59,365 bases of DNA from an uncultured Eubacterium sp. (GCA_910578975.1 CAJTRZ010000012.1:1-59365), one strand, 5' to 3'; shown: positions 7,830 through 17,570, counted from the first letter of the stretch. Numbers and translations: made by a program. Notes: generated from the sequence alone by a model not told the origin.

Positions 7830-8831
7830 ATGTTTAATACAGATATTGGAATAGATTTGGGAACTGCAAGTATACTTGTTTATATTAAAGGGAAAGGTGT
7901 TGTGTTAAAAGAGCCGTCGGTAGTGGCTATTGATAGAGACACTGAGAAAATTAAGGCAGTTGGTGAAGAAGCAAGACTGATGATTGGACGTACTCCTGGA
8001 AATATTGTTGCGGTAAGACCGTTAAAGCAGGGCGTTATTTCTGATTATTCAGTAACAGAGCAGATGATTCGGTATTTTATTCAGAAGTCTATGGGTAAAC
8101 GCTCTTATAAGAAGCCACGTATTTGTGTTTGTATACCGAGTGGGGCTACAGAGGTAGAGACAAAGGCTGTTCAGGACGCGGCATTTCAGGCAGGAGCTAG
8201 AGAGGTTTTCGTAGTGGAAGAGCCATTGGCAGCAGCGATCGGTGCAGGAATAGAGATAAAAAAACCGTGTGGAAATATGATTGTTGATATTGGTGGAGGA
8301 ACTACAGATATTGCTGTCATATCATTAGGTGGCACTGTTGTCAGCACATCCGTTAAGGTTGCAGGAGATGATTTTGATGAGGCGATTGTCAGATATATGA
8401 GAAAGAAACATAATCTTTTGATTGGTGACAGAACAGCCGAGGAAATTAAAATTGGAATTGGTACATGCTATAACAAATCTGAAAATCAGAAGATGGAAGT
8501 AAGAGGAAGGAATCTTGTAACCGGTCTTCCAAAAACAATTGAGGTAACCTCAGAGGAGACAGAGGAAGCATTAAGCGATGTTACTAGCAGTATTGTAGAG
8601 GCGGTTCATAGAGTATTGGAACAGACACCGCCGGAGCTTGCAGCAGATATTGCTGTACGTGGTATTGTTCTGACTGGTGGAGGGTGTTTACTTCACGGAT
8701 TGGATGAATTAATTGAGGCAAAGACAGGTATTAATACAATGACAGCTGAGGATCCTATGACTGCAGTTGCGATTGGTACAGGTCAGTATCTGGAATATTT
8801 AGATGAAAATGAATCAGAAAAAATTAAATAG
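7830..8831 (+). CDS. mbl: MreB-like rod-shape protein (Mbl)
   Basis: A 333-residue bacterial actin that forms membrane-associated filaments directing sidewall peptidoglycan synthesis. The actin-fold nucleotide motifs are clear: phosphate 1 IGIDLGTASILVY near residue 6, phosphate 2 NMIVDIGGGTTDIAVISLGG near residue 150, and the adenosine motif RGIVLTGGGCLLHGLDELI near residue 275. Position next to spoIIID and the exact order spoIIID-mbl favour Mbl over MreB; mreC/mreD are not adjacent. AAAGGAG at 7817-7823 gives a confident ATG. A 12-bp stem follows at 8885-8921. Confidence 0.93.
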   Translation: MFNTDIGIDLGTASILVYIKGKGVVLKEPSVVAIDRDTEKIKAVGEEARLMIGRTPGNIVAVRPLKQGVISDYSVTEQMIRYFIQKSMGKRSYKKPRICVCIPSGATEVETKAVQDAAFQAGAREVFVVEEPLAAAIGAGIEIKKPCGNMIVDIGGGTTDIAVISLGGTVVSTSVKVAGDDFDEAIVRYMRKKHNLLIGDRTAEEIKIGIGTCYNKSENQKMEVRGRNLVTGLPKTIEVTSEETEEALSDVTSSIVEAVHRVLEQTPPELAADIAVRGIVLTGGGCLLHGLDELIEAKTGINTMTAEDPMTAVAIGTGQYLEYLDENESEKIK

Positions 8832-8884
8832 CCTGACAGAAATTTGCTATAAAAACGAATTTTCAGGCATTATACGACAAACAT

Positions 8885-8921
8885 ATAAGGCTGTCCAATA
8901 ATTGAAATGGGACAGCCTTAT
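8885..8921 (+). terminator. Hairpin after mbl
   Basis: A perfect 12-bp stem, ataaggctgtcc (8885-8896) with ggacagccttat (8910-8921), has a 13-nt loop and no long U-run. It probably ends the mbl transcript. Confidence 0.65.
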
Positions 8922-9011
8922 TCTGACGAAAAGACAATATTGGTAAGTGATAATACGGTTTGTGTTTAGAATGATATACATAGGTTTGTATTTGAAATAC
9001 TAGGAGGAAAG

Positions 9012-11273
9012 ATGAAATCAATTAATGGATATGTGGAAAGTATAACATATAGAAATGAAGACAATGGTTATACGGTTCTCACATTGTCTTATGGTAAAAA
9101 GGAAATAAAATGCACAGGAAATTTCGGATACATAGCGGAAGGCGAATATGTGGAAATAGAAGGAGAAGAAGTTTTCCATGACATATATGGTGAACAGATG
9201 AAGGTTATATCCTATAAAGTAGTTCCCGCTACAGATGAGTTATCCTTGAAAAAATACCTGGGTTCTGGGGCGATTAAAGGATTAGGTGCTGTTCTGGCAG
9301 ACAGAATTGTCGAAAAGTTTCGTGAGGATACGTTGCGTATTGTAGAAGAGGAGCCAGAAAGACTAGCTGAAATCAGAGGCATAACTATTAGAAAGGCTAT
9401 GAGTATCTGTGAACAGATTGAAGAAAAAAAGGACATGAGAGATGTAATGATTTTTCTTCAGGGATATGGAATCAGTCCGACATTGAGTACAAAGATATTT
9501 ACGCTATATGGAACGAAAGTGTATGATATTATTAAAACGAATCCTTACAGGCTGGCTGATGATGTATCGGGAATAGGTTTTAAGACGGCGGATGAAATAG
9601 CCAGAAGAGCAGGTGTGGAGGTAAATGCTTCTATTCGTATTAAAAGTGGAATGTGTTTTGCATTATCAGAAGCATCTAATTCGGGGAATACATATCTTCC
9701 AAAGGATAAACTTGTGGAAGCAACTGTTAATCTGTTGGGCTTGCGTGACCAGTATATGAGCGCAGATGGAACTTACAATATGGATCTATTGGACAATTGT
9801 TTTACAGAATTGGTATTGGAAAAGAAATTAATTTTAAAGACGATTGATGAAATAGAAGCAGTATTTTTATCAACATTTTATTATACCGAATTAAATATAG
9901 CACGAATGTTATTAGAACTAAATATATCTAATCCTGAAGATGAATATATTATGAATGTGAAACTGGATACAATCGAAAAAATGTCAGGGGTATGTCTGGA
10001 TGAACTGCAAAGAAAGGCAGTTGTAGAAACGCAAAATAATGGTGTGTCGATTATTACTGGTGGACCGGGTACAGGAAAGACTACGACAATCAATGCAATT
10101 ATCCAGATGTTTGAAGCAGATGGAATGGATGTGAGTCTGGCGGCACCAACAGGACGTGCGGCCAAGAGGATGAATGAAGCAACCGGTCATGATGCTAAAA
10201 CAATACATAGAATGTTAGAAATATCAGGTTCTTCAGAAAATGTAGGAAGAGATGAGGTGGAGGCTAGATTTGGAAGAAATGAGCAGAATCCATTGGAAAC
10301 GGATGTGATTATTGTAGATGAGATGTCTATGGTAGATACGTTTTTAATTCATGCTCTTTTAAAGGCTGTTACAATTGGAACACGTGTTATTTTTGTAGGA
10401 GATGTCAATCAGTTGGCAAGTGTAGGTCCGGGAAATGTATTGAGGGATATGATTGAATCTGGGCGGTTTTCTGTAGTAAGGCTGACGAAGGTATTCCGGC
10501 AGGCGGGCGAAAGTGGCATTGTAACAAATGCACATAAAATAAATAATGGAGAAAAGGTGGTACTGGATAACAGTAAAGGTGATTTCTTATATGTAGAAAG
10601 AGAAAACGCTCAGATGGCTTTGAATGCAACAATTGGGTTGCTAAAATCAAAACTGCCGGATTATGTTGGAGCGAATGAGAGGGATATTCAGGTTTTGACA
10701 CCGATGCGTGGTGGAATACTGGGAGTGAATTCTTTGAATGAGCAGTTGCAAAAGTACATGAATCCAAAATCGGATGATAAGAATGAACGGGAAATCGCAG
10801 GAATTTTGTTTCGTGAAGGTGATAAGGTTATGCAGATTAAAAATAACTATCAGCTGGAATGGGAACAGAAAAGTATGAATGGTAGAATTTATGATAGTGG
10901 AACAGGAATTTTTAATGGTGATATGGGGATTATTACAAAAATTAATAATTCTACCAATTATATAGAGGTTGTTTTTGATGATGACAGATATGTAACCTAT
11001 GATGCCAAGCAGGCGGAGGAATTAGAACTGGCATATGCGATTACAATTCATAAATCGCAGGGAAGCGAGTATCCGGCTGTAATTATGCCGTTAGTATCGG
11101 GTGTTTCTATGCTTATGACGAGGAATTTGCTTTATACAGGTGTTACCAGAGCCAAAAAGTGCGTTTGTATCGTGGGAAGAAAAGAAACTTTTGGAGCGAT
11201 GATTGCAAATGAGGATCAACATAAAAGGTATTCCGGACTGAAATGGAATATTGAAAATTATTATGAAGAGTAA
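9012..11273 (+). CDS. recD2: RecD2-type ATP-dependent DNA helicase
   Basis: A 753-residue superfamily 1B 5'-3' helicase. The order is that of RecD2: an N-terminal OB-like region (residues 1-80), helix-hairpin-helix repeats (about 85-200), then the motor with Walker A GGPGTGKTTTI (G350-K356-T357), motif Ia APTGRAAKRM, motif II VDEMSMVD, motif III GDVNQLASVGPGNVL, and motifs V/VI ending in YAITIHKSQGSE and LLYTGVTRAKK. RecD2 acts in DNA repair and replication-fork restart without RecBC. TAGGAGGA directly before the ATG at 9012 supports the start. The comF gene follows 47 bp later, probably in the same operon; both concern DNA handling. Confidence 0.95.
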   Translation: MKSINGYVESITYRNEDNGYTVLTLSYGKKEIKCTGNFGYIAEGEYVEIEGEEVFHDIYGEQMKVISYKVVPATDELSLKKYLGSGAIKGLGAVLADRIVEKFREDTLRIVEEEPERLAEIRGITIRKAMSICEQIEEKKDMRDVMIFLQGYGISPTLSTKIFTLYGTKVYDIIKTNPYRLADDVSGIGFKTADEIARRAGVEVNASIRIKSGMCFALSEASNSGNTYLPKDKLVEATVNLLGLRDQYMSADGTYNMDLLDNCFTELVLEKKLILKTIDEIEAVFLSTFYYTELNIARMLLELNISNPEDEYIMNVKLDTIEKMSGVCLDELQRKAVVETQNNGVSIITGGPGTGKTTTINAIIQMFEADGMDVSLAAPTGRAAKRMNEATGHDAKTIHRMLEISGSSENVGRDEVEARFGRNEQNPLETDVIIVDEMSMVDTFLIHALLKAVTIGTRVIFVGDVNQLASVGPGNVLRDMIESGRFSVVRLTKVFRQAGESGIVTNAHKINNGEKVVLDNSKGDFLYVERENAQMALNATIGLLKSKLPDYVGANERDIQVLTPMRGGILGVNSLNEQLQKYMNPKSDDKNEREIAGILFREGDKVMQIKNNYQLEWEQKSMNGRIYDSGTGIFNGDMGIITKINNSTNYIEVVFDDDRYVTYDAKQAEELELAYAITIHKSQGSEYPAVIMPLVSGVSMLMTRNLLYTGVTRAKKCVCIVGRKETFGAMIANEDQHKRYSGLKWNIENYYEE

Positions 11274-11320
11274 AGAAACGCATGTATAAATGATGATAAC
11301 ATCAAGGATAAAGGGGGAGA

Positions 11321-12046
11321 ATGTTAAAAAGAAAATTAAACTCACTGGAAAGGATTTTCTTTCCAAATGTATGTCCTGTATGTGAGAAAGTCATTGGAGC
11401 GAAAGAAAAAATATGCAAGGAATGTATTGGAAAAGTAAAAGTTATAAAGGAACCAAAATGTGAGAAATGTGGAAAACAGTTAGATGAGGATGAGAAATTA
11501 TTTTGTCATGATTGTGAGAATGGCCTCCATGTTTTTGACAAGGGTGTGTGTATTTTTGAATATACAGAAGAATTGAAAAAGGTAATTTACCAATTTAAAT
11601 ATAATAACAAAAGATGTTATAGTGATTTATTTGGTTATGTAGGAGCGAAAAGATATAAGAAACTGCTGAAACAATGGGACGTGGAAAAAATTTTGCCCGT
11701 TCCGATGTATCGGAAGAAAAAACAAAAAAGAGGATATAACCAGGCAGAAGAGTTTGGAAGGGTTTTGGCAGAATATATAGGGATAGACATGGACTGTAGT
11801 TGTTTGATTCGTGTGCGGGATACAAAACCACAGAAGGGATTGAGTAAGGGAGAAAGGTGTCAGAATCTTAGGAAAGCCTTTGCTGTTGATATAGAAAGAA
11901 TAAAGGGAATGACATCGGTTCTGTTGGTGGATGATATTTATACTACAGGAAGTACGCTGGATGGTTGTGCAGAGGTGTTGAAAAAGGCGGGAGTAAAGAA
12001 GGTTTATTTTATGTGTGTGGCAGGAGGAAGAGATAAGGGGAAATAG
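11321..12046 (+). CDS. ComF family protein (phosphoribosyltransferase fold)
   Basis: A 241-residue ComFC-like protein linked to DNA uptake and recombination. The N-terminal part has a zinc finger with CPVCE, CKEC, CEKCG and CHDCE pairs (residues ~17-65). The C-terminal half is a PRTase-like domain with the PRPP-loop signature VLLVDDIYTTGSTLDG (residues ~200-215). It sits 47 bp after recD2 and has a good GGGGGAG ribosome site. In competent Firmicutes ComFC works with the ComFA helicase; no comFA is visible here, so its role may be in general DNA repair. The call of family is firm, the exact function is not. Confidence 0.92.
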   Translation: MLKRKLNSLERIFFPNVCPVCEKVIGAKEKICKECIGKVKVIKEPKCEKCGKQLDEDEKLFCHDCENGLHVFDKGVCIFEYTEELKKVIYQFKYNNKRCYSDLFGYVGAKRYKKLLKQWDVEKILPVPMYRKKKQKRGYNQAEEFGRVLAEYIGIDMDCSCLIRVRDTKPQKGLSKGERCQNLRKAFAVDIERIKGMTSVLLVDDIYTTGSTLDGCAEVLKKAGVKKVYFMCVAGGRDKGK

Positions 12047-12118
12047 AATTCTCAAAATTGAAATTAATATTGTTTAGTAATAAGTATGTATAATATCATT
12101 GAAGGAGCACAAAAAGTA

Positions 12119-12155
12119 CTATCGTTTACGTAGAAATCGCTATCGTTTACGTAGA
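12119..12155 (+). promoter_or_regulatory. Two 16-bp direct repeats spaced 21 bp, possible LytTR-type site
   Basis: The sequence ctatcgtttacgtaga occurs at 12119-12134 and again at 12140-12155, a repeat distance of exactly two helical turns. The second copy ends 5 nt before a possible -35 box. Inside, atcgtttac matches 7 of 9 positions of the LytTR response-regulator half-site pattern as I recall it. Confidence 0.55.
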
Positions 12156-12160
12156 TATAG

Positions 12161-12189
12161 TTGAATTGAAGTGTTTCAAATGATATTTT
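12161..12189 (+). promoter_or_regulatory. Candidate promoter of the Ig/SH3 repeat protein
   Basis: ttgaat (12161-12166) and tatttt (12184-12189) are spaced by 17 nt. Both boxes are imperfect, as expected for an activator-dependent promoter with sites just upstream. An alternative -10, tataat, lies at 12089-12094 without a good -35. Confidence 0.4.
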
Positions 12190-12220
12190 CTCTGTGAAAT
12201 AACTGAAGGGAGAATATCAA

Positions 12221-15200
12221 ATGAGAAATGTAATGAAAAAACTAATCATGATAGTGCTGACTATGGTATTAATTGTTAGTGTTGTACAAGTGAGTAAGAC
12301 AAAGGTAAAAGCAGCAGATGGTACGGTAAAAATATTTTTAGGTAATAGTACAACACCAAGGCATCATAAAGCGGTGGCATTAGGAGAAGAAACTGAGGAG
12401 TTAAGTTTTTCTGTAAAAAATGAAACAGTAAAAAGTAGCAGTTATACAAGCAATAACCCTGCATCTTTTAAAATTAGAAATACTACAGAAGGAAAATGCA
12501 TTGTAGAAACAGTGTCAGAGGGAACAGGTCTAGTTACTTTAACTGTAAAGACAAAAGAAGGAAATACATATAAAGAAAAGCTATTTATCTCAGTATATAA
12601 AAGAATAGGACATTATAGTGGAATAGCTAATAAAAATGCAGATGTATATAGAGGGGCAACAGCAGATGCAGGCGTTGAAAATGAAGATGATAAAGGTGAT
12701 ATTAAGAAGGGAACAAAGTTTTCAGTGAGAGCTGCTTGTGGTAGTTTTTATTTGATAAAAACGTTAGATGGGACAGTTTATGCGGATAATCTGGATACAG
12801 GATTTGTCAGGAAAAAAGATATTGATATTTTAGCAGATTCAATAAAAATTAATGAGGATCATAATTCGGTAAAACTAAATGATAGTATAAAATTGAGCAC
12901 CATAATTGATTCGAGTATTACAACAAATAAGAATGTCCGGTGGAGCAGTAGTAATAACAAGGTTGCAACCATTGATACCAATGGGAAAATCATCGCAAAA
13001 AGTGAAGGAACAGTTTCCGTTACAGCAACAACAGAAGATGGAACTAATAAAAAAGACAGTATTTATGTTTCGGTATATAGTGGTTTAAATAGCTTAGCAG
13101 GTTTTTTAAATACAGACAGTAAGCTATACAAAGTGGCAAATGATAAAATAGTAAGGGGTTCTGGAATAAAAGGAAATACATTAACAATAGTAGGGCAGTG
13201 TGATAAATATTATAGAGTTAAGATGGATGTTGCACAGTTTACTGATGGAAGCAATGACAAATATTGTTATGTATTAAAAAGTAATGTGGATATATACCCG
13301 ACAAAAGTAAGTTTAAATTATAATAGCGTTATAATGTACCCAAATCAGAAATTGAAATTTGTTGTATCTGTTACACCAAAGGGTGCAAATCAATCAATTA
13401 AATGGCAAAGCAAAAATCCAGATATTGTAAGCGTAACTGGTAATGAAATAAAAGCGCTAAAAGGTGGAGAAACGATAATTATTGGAACGACAATTAATGG
13501 AAAATCTGTACAGTGTAAAGTAAAAGTATGTGTTCCAATGACTGGAATTACAATAAAGCCAAATGTGTTAGCGGTAGAGAAAGGAAAGACAGGTCAATTA
13601 AAAATATCCTGTATTCCGGCAGAACAAATATATAATACAATAAATTGGCAATCATTAAATAATAAAATTGCTACAGTGAATAAAGGAAAAGTAAAAGGTG
13701 GAAAGACAGAAAATACTGTCAAAATAAAAGTTACAGCGACACATCTTAAACCAACTTTAGGAAAACAAAGAAATTCAGTAAGTAATACAGCTTTAATAAG
13801 TGTATATACAAAAGTTTCAAAGAAATTTTATGTTTCACCACATAATGCTGATATAGAACAGTATATTGCAGCTTCTACAAATAAAACTTATATGAAATCT
13901 AAAAAAATAAAGAAGAATAAATTGCTGAAAGTGATTGGAACTTGTGGAAAATTTTATTATGTAGAGTATGCAAATAGCAAAGTGTTCGTATTAATAAGTA
14001 AAGTACAAGAAGTGGAACTGCATCATAAAGAATTGGCAATTAATCAAACATATACTCCAAAAAATAATGAAAAAAAGGCTAAAAAAATTATTAGAAATGA
14101 AACTAGTGAAAATAAGAAAGGCAAAACAAAAATTGTATATAAAACAACAGTTGAGATACTCAAAGGTAAAAATATAATTAAGAAAAATGAAAAAGAGGGA
14201 ACTATTACTGCTATAAAAAGAGGCGTGTGTTTCTTGAGTGTTAAGCAAGTAATAAAAAAGTATGTAAAGAATAAATTACAATCAAAAGAAACGAAAACAC
14301 TTTATTATAGAATACATATTGTAGTTCCTAAGAAAGTAGGAAATTTTGTTGGTTATACGAAGAAAGAGACTCAATTATATCATTGTGCCAGTACAGAATG
14401 TCCAACAAGACAAATTTCAAAAAATAAGAAAGTTTTGATAACAGGTAAAGTCGACAATTCAGATAAAAGTATGTTGCAGATTGAGTACACACAAAAAGAT
14501 AGTGAGAGTGTGAAAAAGACATATAATGGGTATGTATATGAGTCTGATATAGGATATATTAGTGTGCCATCTGTGGTAATGAGTAGTGAATTAGTAAGCA
14601 AAAAAGCAAAGTCGGTTTTCAAGACAGTTAGTTGGCATATTAATAAAGAAGAGAGAAAGATAACGGAAGCAACAGCCGGAAATTCTATTATAAAGGCAAA
14701 GAAAAAAGACAAATCCAGTATTCAGATATCCGGAGTGAAAGACGGTAATGCTATGAAAACAGGATACGCGACATTGACTGTGAAAGCTGAAAAATACATT
14801 TCATACAGCCCAGTGACGGTATATACTCCAATGAAACATTATCAGGGTTATGCAAGGAAGGATGTAAAGCTAAAAAATGGGGGAAGTGATAATGAGCATT
14901 GTTCTATTATAGGAATTTTATCTAAAAATAGTAAATTGACAATATTAGGACAGGTAGGAAAATATTTTTATGTTAAGATAGAGGACAAAAATATTGGAGC
15001 AGGTACAAAAGGATTTGTTTTAAAAGAGAGTGTTGTTTATATTGATGTAGATAAACAATATGTCAGTGTAAATAAAGATGGAAAATATGTAAAAGTCAAT
15101 ATTAAGTATTATAATGCAATTAGCGTAGATGTTTCAGGAACAAATAAAAATGTTGGTTTTATTGGGAAAGAGGCAACTAGTATAATTAATGCGTATAAGA

Positions 15201-16954
15201 AGAATCAAAAGAAGGGGATTATAAAGCAGGTAACCAGACAGTATTACATAATTCCTAAAAAAGAAGGAACGGCAAATATTAAGTTGATCAACGGACCACT
15301 AAAATTTAGTATTTTTGTGAGCTCCTATACAGGAACGGGAAAAATAGAAGCGTTTATCAACAAAAACAAGACATCAAGATTTAAGTGTGCAAATGAAAAG
15401 TTATCGAAAGCAAATCCTGATATTGTTAATAGATATGATGGATGTACTATCATAGGAAAAATAGGGAATGATTGGAGATATGTTGAAAGAAGTGGGAAGA
15501 GATTTTGGACGAAGGAGAGCAGACTAACATATTTAACCTTGGATTGGTACAATAAGGAGATGTATCGGTATCATTCTGCAAACCATAAAGCATATTTGGA
15601 AAATAGTAGCGATGACAAGAATATATCTATATCTCTTTCGGATAAAAGTAAGGCAAAGATAAAAAAGACAGTTTATAATTCTAATTCGAAAGAAGTAGAA
15701 ATTTTTGCGGATAAGCCTACGAAGAATAATCTTATTGTAATTAATGCCTCTTATAATTATGGTAAAGGAACGATTCATAGAAAAGCGTATTTGAAGGTAA
15801 AGGATATTAAAATTATAATAAGTCCGAAGAAAAAGAATTTGGAGATTGAAAAAACGAAAGCATTAAAAGGTAATGAGATAAAAGATAATTTAAAATATCC
15901 GAAGATGACTATTAACGCTAAAATTGAAACGCTAAAGTATGAAAAGGTTAAGTGGAGTGTTTCTCCAAAGAAGAGTGCGAATATAAAAGTTGATGGTAAT
16001 AGGATTGTTGTTGAAGCTAGGAAAAATGGAACGATTAAAGTTGTTGCAAAGTATAGGGAGTTGAAAGCAACGTGTACATTACATGTGAAGACGAAAACCA
16101 TGAATGAATTTCTTTCTGAGAATCAAGAATATTTAGAAGTTTTGAAAAGGTTAATGGATTGTTCATTAGAAATATGTGATGGAAATGTAAAAAAAGCCAA
16201 TGATTTAGTATTTCAATATATGAGAGAAGGAAAATATGGGAGCGGAATCTGGAAATATGCGACAGGAGAGATAGATAGTGAAAAGGTTGCAGAATTGAGA
16301 AAAAAATTAAATAGAAGTGGTTTTTTTGCAAATAACATATTTTCAGATGGCTTTGGTAATGGTTTAGATATTAGACATTTATGTGCATCTATTAATACGG
16401 TTATATATGATACTCCAGGTATATATAATTTTGCTTCAAGTATGAGTGAGGAAGAGATAGACTTAGCAGGTACGACAGTGGGAGATTATGCAAGTGGAAT
16501 AGGAAATTATTATGCATTTATTCAGCAAACGAAAAGAGGTAGTTCGTTTAAAAATATGAAAGAGCTGTATTTTTTTTATAAAAAATGTTTTCCCAATATG
16601 TCATCCACAGATATACTTGAAGATATTGATGCATATAATATTTCTCAATTGTTGATTGAAAATTCTAAACTTACATTTTTTGAGGTTTTTGTGAAATATT
16701 ACTCCAATGATGTGAAAACAGCAAAGAATAAATATTTTTCTCAATATGAAGATGAAATATGGAAAGAAAAAGTAAATTCAACATTAAGTGGTGGTAATGT
16801 TAAAGAGTTGATGGTATTAGGGGCAACTGAAATTCTAGGTGATAAGTTTGATTCTGATGATTTTTATGTAAAGATATCAATACCTTTTATAAAAGATGCT
16901 TCTAATGGGTTTAAAGAGTTTATAACAAAAATTTACGGAGGATGTAGAGAATGA
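12221..16954 (+). CDS. Secreted multi-domain Ig-like (Big_2)/SH3-like repeat protein with unknown C-terminal domain
   Basis: A 1577-residue exported protein. It begins with a signal peptide (basic MRNVMKKL, hydrophobic core to ~24, likely cleaved near VKAAD at 31). Residues ~35-1290 alternate bacterial Ig-like Big_2 modules (WxSxNxxxATVxxxGxVxA patterns, e.g. VRWSSSNNKVATIDTNGKII) with at least six SH3-like modules that each start with a GY/GF turn and contain a GKYYxV-type strand (about 128-205, 290-365, 538-605, 705-785, 870-945, 1040-1110). Residues 1294-1577 form a helical domain with conserved-looking polar motifs (GLDIRH at 1381-1386, AGTTVGDYASG from 1416, DIDAYNI from 1468). There is no LPXTG anchor or dockerin. 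A wall-binding or adhesive surface role is inferred; the C-terminal domain may be enzymatic. It overlaps the next gene by 4 nt. Confidence 0.8.
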   Translation: MRNVMKKLIMIVLTMVLIVSVVQVSKTKVKAADGTVKIFLGNSTTPRHHKAVALGEETEELSFSVKNETVKSSSYTSNNPASFKIRNTTEGKCIVETVSEGTGLVTLTVKTKEGNTYKEKLFISVYKRIGHYSGIANKNADVYRGATADAGVENEDDKGDIKKGTKFSVRAACGSFYLIKTLDGTVYADNLDTGFVRKKDIDILADSIKINEDHNSVKLNDSIKLSTIIDSSITTNKNVRWSSSNNKVATIDTNGKIIAKSEGTVSVTATTEDGTNKKDSIYVSVYSGLNSLAGFLNTDSKLYKVANDKIVRGSGIKGNTLTIVGQCDKYYRVKMDVAQFTDGSNDKYCYVLKSNVDIYPTKVSLNYNSVIMYPNQKLKFVVSVTPKGANQSIKWQSKNPDIVSVTGNEIKALKGGETIIIGTTINGKSVQCKVKVCVPMTGITIKPNVLAVEKGKTGQLKISCIPAEQIYNTINWQSLNNKIATVNKGKVKGGKTENTVKIKVTATHLKPTLGKQRNSVSNTALISVYTKVSKKFYVSPHNADIEQYIAASTNKTYMKSKKIKKNKLLKVIGTCGKFYYVEYANSKVFVLISKVQEVELHHKELAINQTYTPKNNEKKAKKIIRNETSENKKGKTKIVYKTTVEILKGKNIIKKNEKEGTITAIKRGVCFLSVKQVIKKYVKNKLQSKETKTLYYRIHIVVPKKVGNFVGYTKKETQLYHCASTECPTRQISKNKKVLITGKVDNSDKSMLQIEYTQKDSESVKKTYNGYVYESDIGYISVPSVVMSSELVSKKAKSVFKTVSWHINKEERKITEATAGNSIIKAKKKDKSSIQISGVKDGNAMKTGYATLTVKAEKYISYSPVTVYTPMKHYQGYARKDVKLKNGGSDNEHCSIIGILSKNSKLTILGQVGKYFYVKIEDKNIGAGTKGFVLKESVVYIDVDKQYVSVNKDGKYVKVNIKYYNAISVDVSGTNKNVGFIGKEATSIINAYKKNQKKGIIKQVTRQYYIIPKKEGTANIKLINGPLKFSIFVSSYTGTGKIEAFINKNKTSRFKCANEKLSKANPDIVNRYDGCTIIGKIGNDWRYVERSGKRFWTKESRLTYLTLDWYNKEMYRYHSANHKAYLENSSDDKNISISLSDKSKAKIKKTVYNSNSKEVEIFADKPTKNNLIVINASYNYGKGTIHRKAYLKVKDIKIIISPKKKNLEIEKTKALKGNEIKDNLKYPKMTINAKIETLKYEKVKWSVSPKKSANIKVDGNRIVVEARKNGTIKVVAKYRELKATCTLHVKTKTMNEFLSENQEYLEVLKRLMDCSLEICDGNVKKANDLVFQYMREGKYGSGIWKYATGEIDSEKVAELRKKLNRSGFFANNIFSDGFGNGLDIRHLCASINTVIYDTPGIYNFASSMSEEEIDLAGTTVGDYASGIGNYYAFIQQTKRGSSFKNMKELYFFYKKCFPNMSSTDILEDIDAYNISQLLIENSKLTFFEVFVKYYSNDVKTAKNKYFSQYEDEIWKEKVNSTLSGGNVKELMVLGATEILGDKFDSDDFYVKISIPFIKDASNGFKEFITKIYGGCRE

Positions 16955-17445
16955 GAAAAAAGTTATTGATTGCAATATCATTTATAGTTGTTGCATTTAT
17001 TATAGTTATGTGTAGTCTTAAAGGTTTGGTTAAAGAAGAAATGATAGTAAAAGAGTTTAAGGCTGACATAGGAACGTATGATTTTAAGTACAAATATCAA
17101 GAACGGTTTAGTGGCAATATATGGAAATTATTTTGCAATGATAAAGAGGTATGCTCTTTCGAACCGTTTGAAGGGTTAGCATATGAAGAAATGAAAGAAC
17201 ATCTTACACGAAAAGAATTAGTGAAAGAAATATACTGTATAGAGAAGATCAGAGTATATGCATTACCATTGATTCAATATGAGCGTAAATATGAAATTAT
17301 TTATACGTTGGATGGTGTGAATTTTTACTGTTGGAATAATGATATGGCTTATACTGATAGTGATATAAAACAAAGATTATCAGAATTATACAAGCACATA
17401 TCAGAAGAGGTGTTAAAAAAGGTTTGTAATCAATCATGGGAGTAA
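16951..17445 (+). CDS. Small membrane-anchored protein coupled to the Ig/SH3 repeat protein
   Basis: A 164-residue protein with one N-terminal membrane segment (residues ~5-24) and an extracytoplasmic domain with two or three cysteines that could form disulfides. No family is recognised. Its ATG overlaps the stop of the upstream giant gene (ATGA), and GGAGGA at 16937-16942 is well placed, so the two are translationally coupled and made together. Possible roles are partner, anchor or immunity factor of the upstream protein. Low complexity is absent and the codon pattern matches neighbours. Confidence 0.65.
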   Translation: MRKKLLIAISFIVVAFIIVMCSLKGLVKEEMIVKEFKADIGTYDFKYKYQERFSGNIWKLFCNDKEVCSFEPFEGLAYEEMKEHLTRKELVKEIYCIEKIRVYALPLIQYERKYEIIYTLDGVNFYCWNNDMAYTDSDIKQRLSELYKHISEEVLKKVCNQSWE

Positions 17446-17450
17446 TTAAG

Positions 17451-17512
17451 TCCTGCACAACCTCGATTACAGATGCTTTGCATCTTACATCTCGGTCGCG
17501 GACTCACGTCCT
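17451..17512 (-). repeat. Single copy of the GACCGAG...CGAGGT element
   Basis: Read on the minus strand it has gcgaccgag, a variable stem (agatgcaaagcatct) and atcgaggt, the same frame of conserved ends as the repeats at 1-239 and 21334-21567. It lies just after the gene stop at 17445 and before a terminator. Confidence 0.7.
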
Positions 17513-17522
17513 ATAAAATACA

Positions 17523-17570
17523 AAAATAGAAAGTCCCGATTTATGCAAGCATAATCGGTCTTTCTATTTT
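17523..17570. terminator. Strong bidirectional terminator before rpmG
   Basis: The arms aaaatagaaag (17523-17533) and ctttctatttt (17560-17570) enclose a second stack (ccgat with atcgg, tatgc with gcata). The A-rich left and T-rich right flanks suit termination in both directions. Confidence 0.85.

Noticed and set aside
10405..10767. Long minus-strand open frame in recD2
   Set aside because: It is the shadow of a conserved helicase region, with no ribosome site and a composition unlike neighbours.
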